A DNA stretch of 64,000 bases from an uncultured Clostridia bacterium (GCA_946186665.1 CAMHOE010000005.1:1-64000); one strand, 5' to 3'; numbered from the stretch's first letter, positions 1 to 8,890 are shown. A program made the numbers and translations. The notes: generated by a model from the sequence alone, not told the origin.

Positions 1-90
1 ATTAAAGCCCTATGAGGGGCAGTAACCACTTATGAAATCGTGGTTTTCAAATTCCGATTTATCAACCAAATGAAATAAGCATTAAAACTC

Positions 91-127
91 AAATGCAGCC
101 CCCGGAATTCTCGGAGGCTGCATTTTT
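91..127. terminator. intrinsic terminator-like hairpin
   Basis: A 10-bp perfect stem (91-100 with 116-125) around a GC-rich loop is followed by a T run on the + strand. It lies just past the 3' end of the LysR-type gene on the minus strand and could also end a gene entering from the left edge. The first 90 bases hold no coding region I can support. Confidence 0.55.
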
Positions 128-137
128 ATGCTATTAT

Positions 138-1068
138 TCAAAAAGCTTCAATCCCTTTTATGATATTCCCTCTGATATTGCTGAATAAATCTTCAAATTT
201 TTTCTTTTCCTCCGAAAGACAAGCAATATAGTAACTAACATTCGCTTGACTGTCGCTTATAGGAACAGCAATTCTATCGGAAGGCATATATCCTCTCTCC
301 ATCATGCGGTCTGAATTAAAAAAAGGCAGCGAGAAAGCTTCGATCAGCTCTCTCCATCATGCGGTCTGAATTAAAAAAAGGCAGCGAGAAAGCTTCGATC
401 AGCTCTCCCATTGCATCGTGATTTTTTTGGATCAACAGATTATCCTCCGGCATTTTTTCACGGCAGACATTCATCCAGAACCCTACTCCCCCACTCACAA
501 GGATTCTTGTATCCCTCAGGTCATCAAAAAAAACAGACTCTCTTTCGGCAAGCGGATGGCTTTGCGGCAGTGTAACATAGAGCTTTTCTTCAATATATCA
601 CTGGCAGAAAATATCGTCATATTCCGCCTTTTCGTGCAGGATCACAAGCTGATAGGTGCGGTTTTTCAGCCCTGTGATAAGCCTTTCGTCCTCGTCAATA
701 ATCTCACTTGTGATCGCCATTCCGATCATATTGTCCTGCAAAACAGGTATCATTTCTTGCAAGGGAAACGGCGCACATGAGCCGATACTTATCGTTCTGC
801 GGCTGCGGTCAAAGGCTGTTACCCTTTCTATCATTTCTCTGTCAGCTTGAAGCACCCTTGCAGCATAATCGGCAGCAAGCCTGCCTGTTTCGTTCAGGGA
901 TATTTTGCTGTTCTGCCTGTCGAATATCTGTACTCCAAGCTGCTCCTCAATTTTCTTCATGGAACGAGAAAGTGCAGGCTGTGTTATATGCAGTTCCTCA
1001 GCGACACGAAGCAGAGTTCCGTGCTTTGCAAAAGCAACAAGCTGTTCGAGAAGATATATTTCTATCAT
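138..1068 (-). pseudogene. LysR-family transcriptional regulator, broken by a stop codon and a 55-bp duplication
   Basis: The N-terminal 60 residues are a LysR winged-helix domain (VAEELHITQPALSRSMKKIE). Reading continues through an effector-binding domain, but two lesions break it. A TGA at 598-600 lies in frame after DDIFCQ, with the expected sequence (YIEEKLYVTLPQSHPL) directly behind it. Further on, a 55-bp tandem duplication at 294-403 shifts the frame. Deleting one copy restores reading to the natural stop at 138, giving about 310 residues, the usual LysR length. It is divergent from the flavodoxin at 1181, the usual arrangement for a LysR regulator and its target, so that flavodoxin has probably lost its regulator. 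A sequencing or assembly error cannot be excluded for either lesion. Confidence 0.85.
294..403. repeat. perfect 55-bp tandem duplication inside the LysR gene
   Basis: Bases 294-348 and 349-403 are identical, and the bases that follow start the unit again (TCTCC), the microhomology expected at a slippage or unequal-exchange junction. Because 55 is not a multiple of three, the second copy frameshifts the LysR reading frame. Precise loss of one copy would restore this part of the gene. Confidence 0.95.
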
Positions 1069-1180
1069 AGAATCACCTCATAAGGTATTACTACTGTTTA
1101 TACCATTATAACATATTAGCATTGGACATACAAGGATAAATATAGTAAAATCAAATTATAAACTAAACGAGGTGATGGAT

Positions 1181-1666
1181 ATGTCAAAAGCATTGGTTTT
1201 ATATTTTTCCGTCTACGGAACAGCAAAAAAGACAGCCGAGGAAATAGCAAAGCAGACAGGCGCAGACCTTATGGAGATCGAACCTGCCGTACCATATGAC
1301 AGCAACCGGGATCATTATAACGCTCTTGCAAGGCTTGCCAAAAAGGAAACCGACAGCAACGCAAGACCAAAAATCAAAAACCATATACCTGCCCAAGATT
1401 ATGATACGATCTTCATCGGATACCCTATGTGGTGGTACACCTTCCCGATGATCATTTATACCCTCTTTGAGCAGTATGATCTCAGTGGAAAGACGATTAT
1501 TCCCTTCAATACACACATGGGCTCAGGTGACGGCGGCACTTATGAAACCATACGCAAATTAGCTCCGAAAGCAAAGGTATTAAAGGGCTTGCCTGTCGAA
1601 ATGCAGGAAGCGGAAAACGGTGCAGAAAAAGCCGTCAGAAAGTGGCTTGATAGTCTGACGTTTTGA
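1181..1666 (+). CDS. flavodoxin-family protein
   Basis: A 161-residue flavodoxin. The FMN phosphate loop is at residues 8-19 (YFSVYGTAKKTA) after the first beta strand, and the FMN-flanking segment YPMWWYTFP is near residues 81-89. These are features of the one-domain flavodoxins of gut clostridia. It should be a soluble electron carrier or a flavin-dependent reductase. I place the start at ATG 1181, because GAGGTGAT at 1169-1176 is well spaced for it; an upstream GTG lies inside that ribosome site. It is transcribed away from the broken LysR gene, and a paralogue lies at 4838. The electron donor and the substrate cannot be read from the sequence. Confidence 0.85.
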   Translation: MSKALVLYFSVYGTAKKTAEEIAKQTGADLMEIEPAVPYDSNRDHYNALARLAKKETDSNARPKIKNHIPAQDYDTIFIGYPMWWYTFPMIIYTLFEQYDLSGKTIIPFNTHMGSGDGGTYETIRKLAPKAKVLKGLPVEMQEAENGAEKAVRKWLDSLTF

Positions 1667-1716
1667 AATAGTGTGGAGTATGAAGAGTGGAGTGTGGGGT
1701 TAAATGGGGTGATTTT

Positions 1717-2781
1717 ATGAAAAGAAAATGCTTGTGTGCAGGACTTGCCTCTGTAATGCTGCTTTTCGGCGGGTGTGCAGGACAGGAAAAAACAGAACAG
1801 TCAGGCAGTGAAGATATCCCGACAAATACAAGTGTTGCAGATCACAAAACAACCGAAACAAGCAGCAATACGAAAAGCACATCGGAAACAAATATTAATA
1901 ACACCTCGCAAACAGGATATACAACAGCTGTGCCCCAGTCGTATAAAACAGATGCAGAGTATGGCGGCAGCGTTGAGCGTCTGGATTATGATTCTCTTGA
2001 TTATGCCCGTGACAGCAGCAAAATTACAAAAACGGCATATGTATATACACCCTACGGCTATGACGAAAACGATACTGAAATAAAATATGACATTGTATAC
2101 CTGATGCACGGTTGGGGCGGTCATGCCGGAGAATATTTTGATTATACAGCAACAAAAAATGTTTTTGACCATCTGATCGAAAACGGAGATATTCCGCCTG
2201 TTATCATTGTTTCGGCTACATTTTATAACGAAAACAGCGATACGGATTTCAGCGGCTCTATTGATGAACTCAGGCAGTTCCACAGGGATTTTGAAGAAAA
2301 CCTGATGCCGGCAGTAGAGGGCAAGTATCACACCTATGCACAGGACACAACACCCGAAGGGCTGAAAGCAGCCCGTGATCACCGCATCTTCGGCGGCTTT
2401 TCTTTAGGTTCGGTAACGACATGGCTTGAGTTTTGTTATGACTATGATTACATACACTATTTTCTTCCGATGAGCGGCTCCTGTTGGTACTACGGCACTT
2501 ACGGTGATTTTCAGATAGAAAAGAATGTTGATTTCATCGAACAGCTTGTTCGTGACAATAACCTTGATGAAAGAGGTTACTTCATATATCATGCCGTAGG
2601 AACAGAGGATGCGGTCAAATATCAATCGGAAGAAATGGCAAAGGAAATGCTTTCAAGAGATACATTCACACCATCGCATTATGTATTCTATCAGAAGGAC
2701 GGCGGACTGCACGATCTCGATGCCGTTCAGGAATATCTTTACAACGCACTGCCCCTTTTCTTTGGCAATAAAAAACAATAA
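1717..2781 (+). CDS. secreted esterase lipoprotein (esterase D / feruloyl-esterase type)
   Basis: A 354-residue lipoprotein. A signal peptide with lipobox LFGGC puts the lipid on Cys20. A Ser/Thr/Lys-rich linker (about residues 25-75) leads to an alpha/beta-hydrolase domain with an oxyanion-side motif (YLMHGWGG) and the nucleophile elbow GFSLGS. This is the pattern of the PF00756-type esterases that act on acyl esters of plant polymers or on mycolates. The substrate is unknown; a xylan-type acyl ester would suit a ruminococcal lifestyle, but that is inference. The start is ATG 1717 behind GGGGTGAT. It is followed after 40 bases by a second lipoprotein hydrolase. Confidence 0.82.
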   Translation: MKRKCLCAGLASVMLLFGGCAGQEKTEQSGSEDIPTNTSVADHKTTETSSNTKSTSETNINNTSQTGYTTAVPQSYKTDAEYGGSVERLDYDSLDYARDSSKITKTAYVYTPYGYDENDTEIKYDIVYLMHGWGGHAGEYFDYTATKNVFDHLIENGDIPPVIIVSATFYNENSDTDFSGSIDELRQFHRDFEENLMPAVEGKYHTYAQDTTPEGLKAARDHRIFGGFSLGSVTTWLEFCYDYDYIHYFLPMSGSCWYYGTYGDFQIEKNVDFIEQLVRDNNLDERGYFIYHAVGTEDAVKYQSEEMAKEMLSRDTFTPSHYVFYQKDGGLHDLDAVQEYLYNALPLFFGNKKQ

Positions 2782-2821
2782 AATATTTATAGAGAAATTA
2801 AATCAAAAGAGGTGACCGCTT

Positions 2822-3889
2822 ATGCTTTCCCGGATCATTACTAACCGCCAAAAAGAATTTATATCTGCAATTTTGATTTGCAGTATGCTTGCAGGCGTTC
2901 TTTGCGGATGTACGCAGAACCAACAGGATGATACAGAAAAATCTGACATAAAAACAGAAAGCTCATTTTCGGAAAAGAGGGAAAGCGTTATGCCGTCATC
3001 ATCAGCAAAAAGCGGAGCATTCACCGCAGACACACCTATCCGGGATGTCATGGATTACCCTGCCTTTGGGAATTATGGCAGACTGATCTTTCCTGTCAAC
3101 GAAAGCTACTTCAGTGACAGCACTCTCGGTAATCTTAATTTGACTTGGTATTCAGAAATACGACCTGAAAAAACGATAGAGATCTGCAATTACATGAAAA
3201 ATCATGCGGATGCCGGAGAAGTTATTTTCTACGACATTTATACGGACGAGGAAAAGGCTGCTGATCCCTCAAAGAATGATACCGGACTTTTTTTCTTCAA
3301 GGGCAAGCCGGGTGCAAAATTCGCCGTTGTGAGTGCCGGCGGCGGTATGGTCTATGTAGGTTCCATGCACGACAGCTTTCCTCATGCTCTTGAAATATCG
3401 AAAAAGGGATACAACGCCTTTGCCTGTATTTATCGTGCAGGCTATGACACGGGTCCCGAAGACTGTGCAAGGGCTGTAAAATTCATTTTTGACCATGCCA
3501 AAGAACTGGAAGTAGATACAAGTGATTATTCCCTCTGGGGCGGCTCAGCAGGTGCAAGAATTGCTGACTGGGTAGGCACGAACGGCACGGCATATTACGG
3601 ACAGGGTGATTATCCGCAGGCAGCTGCCGTTATCATGCAGTACACAGGTCTTTCCGAAGTTACCGGAAACGAGCCTGCAACCTACAGCTGTGTCGGAACA
3701 AATGACGGTATCGCATCCTATACGACTATGCAAAACCGGATTGAACGTATAAAGGCTAATGGTACGGACGCTATGATCGAGGTGTTTCCGGGACTGTCGC
3801 ATGGCTTTGGTATTGGAACAGGTACTGTAGCTGAGGGCTGGGTGGATAACGCCATAGCCTTCTGGGAAAGAAATATGGGAGGCGAATGA
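2822..3889 (+). CDS. lipoprotein alpha/beta hydrolase
   Basis: A 355-residue lipoprotein. The N-terminal signal ends in lipobox VLCGC (lipid on Cys30). The mature part contains GGGMVYVG followed later by the nucleophile elbow WGGSAGARI and a late histidine (LSHGFGIG), the arrangement of hormone-sensitive-lipase-like and acetyl-xylan-esterase-like hydrolases. It should act outside the membrane, together with the esterase just upstream. The ribosome site GAGGTGA precedes ATG 2822. Its stop overlaps the start of the next reading frame (ATGA), so the three lipoprotein genes read as one operon. Confidence 0.82.
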   Translation: MLSRIITNRQKEFISAILICSMLAGVLCGCTQNQQDDTEKSDIKTESSFSEKRESVMPSSSAKSGAFTADTPIRDVMDYPAFGNYGRLIFPVNESYFSDSTLGNLNLTWYSEIRPEKTIEICNYMKNHADAGEVIFYDIYTDEEKAADPSKNDTGLFFFKGKPGAKFAVVSAGGGMVYVGSMHDSFPHALEISKKGYNAFACIYRAGYDTGPEDCARAVKFIFDHAKELEVDTSDYSLWGGSAGARIADWVGTNGTAYYGQGDYPQAAAVIMQYTGLSEVTGNEPATYSCVGTNDGIASYTTMQNRIERIKANGTDAMIEVFPGLSHGFGIGTGTVAEGWVDNAIAFWERNMGGE

Positions 3890-4086
3890 CTGTGAAGAAG
3901 GTTTTATCGTTGTTGTTTGCTATAATTATCACGACGGGAATTTTCAGCGGCTGTCAGCAGTCGGCAACTGACACAGGTAGCTCAGAAGCTTCAACAAGCA
4001 GCAAAACAGAAACAGCTAAAACGAACAAACAATCACAAAAGCTTATGAAAGTACAATTTAAAACGAAAGCTCTCATTTTATTTTGA
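3886..4086 (+). pseudogene. truncated lipoprotein (signal peptide and linker only)
   Basis: Only 66 residues: a lipoprotein signal with lipobox IFSGC (Cys23), a Ser/Thr/Lys linker, then about 15 basic and hydrophobic residues and a stop. The neighbouring lipoproteins show the same layout before a catalytic domain of 250-300 residues, so this is most simply a 3' deletion remnant. It could still make a small lipopeptide. It starts inside the stop codon of the upstream hydrolase (ATGA), and the TetR promoter begins 20 bases after it ends. Confidence 0.6.
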
Positions 4087-4105
4087 AAATTTCTATAAAA
4101 ATATA

Positions 4106-4155
4106 TTGACATCGTGTCAGAATATGTGTATAATAAGTCTAATGACACGATGTCA
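4106..4155 (+). promoter_or_regulatory. promoter of the TetR operon with two palindromic operators
   Basis: A near-consensus promoter: TTGACA at 4106-4111, a 17-base spacer and TATAAT at 4129-4134. Two copies of the palindrome TGACA-N3-TGTCA lie at 4107-4119 (over the -35 box) and 4143-4155 (over the transcription start). They are mutually inverted, because their 3-base centres are reverse complements. This fits a TetR dimer repressing its own operon, with effector release turning on the redox genes downstream. Confidence 0.88.
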
Positions 4156-4181
4156 GAATAAATGACAGAAAGGAAAGAAAC

Positions 4182-4808
4182 ATGCCAAAGGGATCACCGG
4201 AGCTGACAGCAGCAAGAAAGGAAGAAATCATAAACGCTTGTGAGCAGCTTTACAAAACTATGAGCTTCAAGGAAATAACCCTGAAAGAGATCGGGGCAGT
4301 AACATCATTTACACGTACATCTATTTATAACTATTTTCAGACGAAAGAGGAAATTTTCCTTGCACTGTTTGAGCGTGAATATGACCGATGGAATGAACGT
4401 CTTGCTGCAGTTCTGGATAACAATGATAGTCTGACAAGGAAAGAATTAGCCGAAAAAATAGCGGAGTCACTTAGTGAGCGTGTACAGCTTCTCAAGCTTC
4501 TTTCCACAAACCATTTCGATATGGAAGCAAACAGCCGACAGGAGCTTTTAGTATCATTCAAAAAATCGTATGGTGCTTCCATGGGAAATATTTGCAGGCT
4601 TTTGGATAAATTTGTACCGGAAATGAGCGTCACAAAGAAGCAGGATTTCATTTATCGCTTTTTCCCGTTTATGTTTGGCATTTATCCCTACACCTATGTG
4701 ACGGATAAGCAGAGGACTGCCATGGAAGAAGCAGGGGTAGATTATGTCTATCGATCCGTATACGAGCTGACTCTGAATTGTATTCTTGGTCTGCTTGGTG
4801 CGGAATAA
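4182..4808 (+). CDS. TetR-family transcriptional regulator
   Basis: A 208-residue protein with an N-terminal TetR helix-turn-helix at about residues 10-58 (FKEITLKEIGAVTSFTRTSI, then YNYFQTKEEIF). The helical C-terminal ligand domain is divergent, as usual in this family. It should bind the two palindromes in its own promoter. The flavodoxin and oxidoreductases that follow with short gaps are the likely regulon; the inducer is unknown but could be an electrophile or quinone. The start is ATG 4182 behind AGAAAGGAAAG. Confidence 0.9.
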   Translation: MPKGSPELTAARKEEIINACEQLYKTMSFKEITLKEIGAVTSFTRTSIYNYFQTKEEIFLALFEREYDRWNERLAAVLDNNDSLTRKELAEKIAESLSERVQLLKLLSTNHFDMEANSRQELLVSFKKSYGASMGNICRLLDKFVPEMSVTKKQDFIYRFFPFMFGIYPYTYVTDKQRTAMEEAGVDYVYRSVYELTLNCILGLLGAE

Positions 4809-4837
4809 TTATAAGTTTTTACACGGAGGTAATATCT

Positions 4838-5314
4838 ATGAGCAAAGTATTGGTAGCGTATTTCAGTGCAAGTGGAGTCACAGCAAAAGCAGCCGCGAAG
4901 CTTGCAAAGGCGGCAGGAGCAGACCTGTTCGAGATCGTACCTGAACAGGTATACACAAAATCCGACCTGAACTGGCAGAATAAAAACAGCCGCAGCTCAG
5001 TCGAAATGAACGACAGAAGCAGCCGCCCTGCCATTAAGTCAAGAGTAGATAATATGGAACAATATGATATAGTATTTGTTGGTTTCCCGGTATGGTGGTA
5101 TCGTGAGCCGTCAATTATTGATACATTTATGGAAAGCTATGATTTCAGCGGAAAGACGATCGTTCCCTTCTGTACATCCGGCGGCAGTGGTCTTGGTTCA
5201 ACAACTCAGAATTTACAGGCTCTTGTAAAGGGTGCAAAGATTATCGAGGGTAAAAAACTTTCCTTTATGACAACAGAAGGCTCTCTGAAAAAATGGGTGG
5301 ATGAGATTATCTGA
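4838..5314 (+). CDS. flavodoxin-family protein
   Basis: A 158-residue flavodoxin, paralogous to the gene at 1181. The FMN phosphate loop is YFSASGVTAKAA (residues 8-19), followed by the tryptophan-rich FMN contact GFPVWWYREP and the third loop TSGGSGLGS. The start is ATG 4838 with GGAGGT nine bases upstream. It lies between the TetR gene and the carboxymuconolactone-decarboxylase/cupin gene, 14 bases before the latter. It is probably the electron carrier or reductase of this TetR-controlled operon. Confidence 0.87.
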   Translation: MSKVLVAYFSASGVTAKAAAKLAKAAGADLFEIVPEQVYTKSDLNWQNKNSRSSVEMNDRSSRPAIKSRVDNMEQYDIVFVGFPVWWYREPSIIDTFMESYDFSGKTIVPFCTSGGSGLGSTTQNLQALVKGAKIIEGKKLSFMTTEGSLKKWVDEII

Positions 5315-5328
5315 GGAGGAAAATTAAA

Positions 5329-6087
5329 ATGAGTGAGAAAATCGTACAGACAGCAGGACGTGAGCAGCTTGGTGACTTCTCCCCTATGTTTGCACATCTC
5401 AATGATGACGTGCTTTTCGGAGAGGTATGGAACGAAGAAGCCATAAGCGTAAAGACAAAGTGTATTATTACGGTTGTATCTCTGATGGCATCCGGTATCA
5501 CAGACGCGTCACTTGGGTATCACCTGATGAATGCAAAGAAAAACGGAGTGACAAAGGAAGAAATAGCGGCGATTATCACCCATGCCACAATGTATGTAGG
5601 CTGGCCGAAGGGTTGGGCTGTGTTCCGTATGGCTAAGGAGATCTGGAATGAAACGGAACCGGAACTTACCGAAAAGAACAAATATCAGAATACCATCTTC
5701 TTTCCTATCGGAGAGCCGAATGATGCCTTTGCACAGTATTTTGTCGGACAAAGCTATCTTTCTCCCCTTTCGATGCAGCAGGTGCCAATGTTCAATGTCA
5801 CCTTTGAACCTGGCTGCCGAAATAACTGGCACATACATCACGCTGCAAGCGGCGGCGGTCAGATGCTGATCTGTGTCGGCGGCAAGGGCTGGTATCAGGA
5901 ATGGGGCAAAGACGCAGTAGAAATGACCCACGGCACAGTCATCAATATTCCAGCGAATGTCAAGCACTGGCACGGTGCGGCAGCGAATTCATGGTTCTCA
6001 CATATTGCCGTTGAAGTGCCGGGTGAAGAAGGAAAGACAGAGTGGCTGGAGCCTGTATCGGATGAGGAATATGGAAAACTGAAATAA
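5329..6087 (+). CDS. carboxymuconolactone decarboxylase-like domain fused to a cupin
   Basis: A 252-residue two-domain protein. Residues 1-110 resemble the carboxymuconolactone decarboxylase / AhpD fold (a helical stretch with VVSLMASGITDASLGYHL and THATMYVGWPKGWA), although the CxxC pair of true AhpD is missing. Residues 130-245 form a cupin barrel whose metal-binding histidines are visible in NNWHIHHAASGG and NVKHWHGAA. Such fusions are common beside flavodoxins and aldo/keto reductases in gut anaerobes. The reaction is not established; ring-lactone or hydroperoxide chemistry is possible. GAGGAGG precedes the ATG. Confidence 0.83.
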   Translation: MSEKIVQTAGREQLGDFSPMFAHLNDDVLFGEVWNEEAISVKTKCIITVVSLMASGITDASLGYHLMNAKKNGVTKEEIAAIITHATMYVGWPKGWAVFRMAKEIWNETEPELTEKNKYQNTIFFPIGEPNDAFAQYFVGQSYLSPLSMQQVPMFNVTFEPGCRNNWHIHHAASGGGQMLICVGGKGWYQEWGKDAVEMTHGTVINIPANVKHWHGAAANSWFSHIAVEVPGEEGKTEWLEPVSDEEYGKLK

Positions 6088-6100
6088 TGGTGGAATCAAA

Positions 6101-6637
6101 ATGAAGATTACGATACTGATGGGTAGTCCGAACAGGAATGGCTCTACAAATATTCTGACAGAAAACTTTGCAAAAGGCGCAAAAGAGGCAGGACATATTG
6201 TCGAAACCCTTGATGTAACACGAATGAATATCGATCCTTGTACGGGTTGTGTTGCCTGCGGTTATGAGGGTCCGTGCGCGCAGAAGGATGATAACGAGAT
6301 CATAAAAAGCAAACTGCTTTCCTGTGACATGGTGGTTTTCGCCACTCCGCTGTATTACTACGGAATGAGCGCACAGCTAAAGACAGTTGTTGACAGATTC
6401 TGTTCCTATAACAGCAGTCTGAACAGCCGCCATTTGAAATCAGCTTTGCTTGCGGTAGCATGGAACAGTGACGACTGGACTTTCGATGCACTTGAAGTCC
6501 ATTACAAAACCTTGGTAAGATATATCAATTTTGAGGATATGGGTATAGTACTCGGATATGGCTGCGGTACGCCTTCTATGACAAGCCGGAGCAAATATCC
6601 AAAGGAAGCATATAATCTCGGAAAAAATCTGAAATAA
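6101..6637 (+). CDS. NADPH-dependent FMN reductase / flavodoxin-like oxidoreductase
   Basis: A 178-residue protein of the flavodoxin-like FMN reductase family. The N-terminal loop GSPNRNGSTNILTENF binds the FMN phosphate and ATPLYYYGMSAQLKTVVDRF contacts the isoalloxazine ring. Two close cysteine pairs (CTGCVACGYEGPC, residues 47-59) resemble those of iron-sulfur flavoproteins and may hold a cluster or a redox disulfide. It sits 14 bases behind the CMD/cupin gene and 18 before the aldo/keto reductase, so it is an operon member. Confidence 0.85.
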   Translation: MKITILMGSPNRNGSTNILTENFAKGAKEAGHIVETLDVTRMNIDPCTGCVACGYEGPCAQKDDNEIIKSKLLSCDMVVFATPLYYYGMSAQLKTVVDRFCSYNSSLNSRHLKSALLAVAWNSDDWTFDALEVHYKTLVRYINFEDMGIVLGYGCGTPSMTSRSKYPKEAYNLGKNLK

Positions 6638-6655
6638 TATCGAGGAGGAAAAACA

Positions 6656-7774
6656 ATGAACGGAAACCCGACTGACATTGAAAACACACGCAAGCTTGGT
6701 TTCGGACTTATGCGTCTGCCAAAAAAGCTGCTTGCAATAGATATCGAACAGACAAAGAAAATGGTCGATATGTTTATGGAAGCTGGCTTCACCTATTTTG
6801 ATACGGCTCATGTATATCCCGGTTCGGAGGACGCTATACACGAGGCACTTTTTGAGCGCTATCCGAGAGACAGCTTTACCATTGCAACAAAGCTGTTTGT
6901 TCCTGCCGCACTATCGGAGGGAATGGCAAAAAAGCAGTTCAGCACAAGCCTGAAACGATTAGGGACAAATTATATCGACTATTATCTTCTTCACTGCATT
7001 ATGGAGAATAACTACAAGAAATATGAAAAGTATCATCTGTGGGATTTTGTGCAGGAGGAAAAAGCAAAGGGCAATATCCGTCATGTAGGCTTTTCATTTC
7101 ATGCCGGTCCGAAGCTGCTTGACCAGATTCTTACAGACCATCCGGAAGTGGAATTTGTACAACTACAGCTTAACTATGCCGACTGGGAAAATCCGAAGGT
7201 TACTTCCCGGGCAAATTACGAGGTCGCAAGAAAGCACGGAAAGAGAATAGTTGTCATGGAACCTGTCAAGGGCGGTGCTTTAGCAAATCCGCCGGAAAAG
7301 ATCAGGAAAATGTTCAGAGACTATGCACCTGATATGTCTCCTGCATCCTGGGCGATAAGATTTGTTGCTTCCCTCGACGGCATACTTACTGTTCTTTCGG
7401 GAATGTCAAATATTGAGCAGATGGCTGATAATCTATCCTATATGAAGGATTTCAAGCCTCTTAACAAGGACGAGCAGGAAATCATACACAAGGCTCAGAA
7501 GATAATGGGCGCATCCGCTGTTATCCCATGCACAGCCTGCCGCTATTGCACAAAGGGCTGTCCACAGCAAATACCTATCCCCGATATCTTTGCGGTAATG
7601 AACAAGCGCATTGGCAGCGGTCAGCTCGAGGAGTCAAAGGCGGATTATGAAAAGCTGACAGCAAACGGCATAAAGGCATCAAGCTGTATTGAATGCGGTC
7701 AGTGCGAAAGTGTATGTCCGCAGCATCTTCAGATTATAGAACTGCTTAAAGAATGTCGTAAAATGGAGGGATAA
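6656..7774 (+). CDS. aldo/keto reductase with C-terminal 4Fe-4S domain
   Basis: A 372-residue protein. Residues 1-280 form an aldo/keto reductase barrel: FDTAHVYPGSED carries the catalytic Asp and Tyr, IATKL the Lys and YYLLHC the His. The C-terminal 90 residues carry two cysteine motifs, CTACRYCTKGCP and CIECGQCESVCP, typical of two 4Fe-4S clusters. This architecture is widespread in anaerobes and couples carbonyl reduction to ferredoxin- or flavodoxin-type donors, which fits the two upstream flavin proteins. The ribosome site GAGGAGG is optimal. Confidence 0.92.
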   Translation: MNGNPTDIENTRKLGFGLMRLPKKLLAIDIEQTKKMVDMFMEAGFTYFDTAHVYPGSEDAIHEALFERYPRDSFTIATKLFVPAALSEGMAKKQFSTSLKRLGTNYIDYYLLHCIMENNYKKYEKYHLWDFVQEEKAKGNIRHVGFSFHAGPKLLDQILTDHPEVEFVQLQLNYADWENPKVTSRANYEVARKHGKRIVVMEPVKGGALANPPEKIRKMFRDYAPDMSPASWAIRFVASLDGILTVLSGMSNIEQMADNLSYMKDFKPLNKDEQEIIHKAQKIMGASAVIPCTACRYCTKGCPQQIPIPDIFAVMNKRIGSGQLEESKADYEKLTANGIKASSCIECGQCESVCPQHLQIIELLKECRKMEG

Positions 7775-7777
7775 TTT

Positions 7778-8362
7778 ATGTTTGAAAATGCACTCACTTA
7801 CAGAAATATATCTTTTGGAAGAAAAATAGCCTACAAAACACTTATATCCGCAGGTCTTGTTGCCCTTGCGGTCATACTGCCGCAGATAGTACACTTAGCC
7901 CTTGGTCAGCCCGGAGGTGTGCAGTGGATGCCGATGTATCTGCCTGTACTTATAGGCGGATGCCTGCTCGGAACTAAATGGGGATTTGCCGTTGGTGCTG
8001 CTTCTCCCCTTGTCAGCTTCATCATCACCTTCGTATCTGGAACTCCCATGCCAACAGCTGAGAGACTGCCGTTTATGATAGCAGAGCTGGCTGTATTTGC
8101 ACTTATATCAGGTCTGTTTACAAAAAAGATTGCCGACAATGGTCTTTGGGCTTTTCCGGCAGTTATTCTGGCACAGGTTACAGGCAGAGCTGTATTTCTG
8201 GGGCTTATCGCACTGACGCAAAGCTTCACAAGCTTTACCGCTGCGATGATATGGTCACAGATACAGACAGGCTTTATCGGTCTTGCTGTGCAGGCTGTGA
8301 TCGTTCCCATGATCATTATCGGTCTGAGAAAGCTGCTTATAAGGGAGAAAGAAAATGACTGA
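7778..8362 (+). CDS. ECF-transporter S-component-like membrane protein
   Basis: A 194-residue hydrophobic protein with about five or six membrane helices and a glycine-rich early loop. The size, topology and the GGCLLGTKWGFAVGAASPLV stretch are those of ECF transporter substrate-binding (S) components. It starts four bases after the aldo/keto reductase and overlaps the next gene by eight bases, so translation is coupled. No ATPase or EcfT subunit is present here, so it would have to use a shared module encoded elsewhere. The substrate is unknown. Confidence 0.75.
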   Translation: MFENALTYRNISFGRKIAYKTLISAGLVALAVILPQIVHLALGQPGGVQWMPMYLPVLIGGCLLGTKWGFAVGAASPLVSFIITFVSGTPMPTAERLPFMIAELAVFALISGLFTKKIADNGLWAFPAVILAQVTGRAVFLGLIALTQSFTSFTAAMIWSQIQTGFIGLAVQAVIVPMIIIGLRKLLIREKEND

Positions 8363-8774
8363 TCTTGAAATTGCAAAAGCCAATCTGGAAGGACATTCGA
8401 TTTGCCTGTGTAAAAACGGAGAATATTTTACCGATGACGGCAGAGGTATCTCTCCGATGATGAAATTTATTGCCGAAGGCAAGGAACTGACAGGCTTCTC
8501 CGCTGCTGATCAGATAGTCGGCAAAGCGGCGGCTATGCTGTTTGTCAAGGCAGGTGTCAGGAGCGTTTATGGAAAAACTATGTCGGACAGTGGTAAAGAA
8601 TTTCTTGAAGCAAACAATATTTCCTGCTCCTATGATATTCTCACAGACCGTATCATCAACAGACAAGGGACGGATATTTGCCCTATGGAAAAGGCTGTTG
8701 CCGATATAAACGATGCTCATGAAGGATACAATAATCTGGTTATTGTGATAAACAGACTGAGATCAAATCAATAA
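8355..8774 (+). CDS. DUF1893 protein (deaminase-like fold)
   Basis: A 139-residue protein matching the DUF1893 pattern: an N-terminal strand with LEGHSICLCKNGE, the loop GISPMMKFIAEGKEL, and a central helix with DQIVGKAAAMLFVKAGV. The family is known structurally (Thermotoga TM1506) as a cytidine-deaminase-like fold lacking clear catalytic zinc ligands; its function is unknown. It overlaps the S-component gene, a pairing often seen in clostridia and suggestive of a joint role. It is the last gene before a good terminator. Confidence 0.82.
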   Translation: MTDLEIAKANLEGHSICLCKNGEYFTDDGRGISPMMKFIAEGKELTGFSAADQIVGKAAAMLFVKAGVRSVYGKTMSDSGKEFLEANNISCSYDILTDRIINRQGTDICPMEKAVADINDAHEGYNNLVIVINRLRSNQ

Positions 8775-8780
8775 TTCAAA

Positions 8781-8818
8781 ATGCCTCTGAGCCGTTGTGG
8801 TTCAGAGGCGTTGTTTTT
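8781..8818 (+). terminator. rho-independent terminator of the redox operon
   Basis: A perfect stem, GCCTCTGAGCC paired with its complement at 8799-8809, is followed by TTGTTTTT. It directly follows the DUF1893 gene. Confidence 0.9.
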
Positions 8819-8890
8819 ACACGAAGAACATTTTAATGCAATTCGGCTTATTTTCAAAAATAATAGTCAGTCAGAATCATTGACAAATCA

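Noticed and set aside
598..600. TGA in the LysR gene as a selenocysteine codon
   Set aside because: LysR proteins have no catalytic selenocysteine, no SECIS-like hairpin was evident, and a second lesion already breaks the gene.
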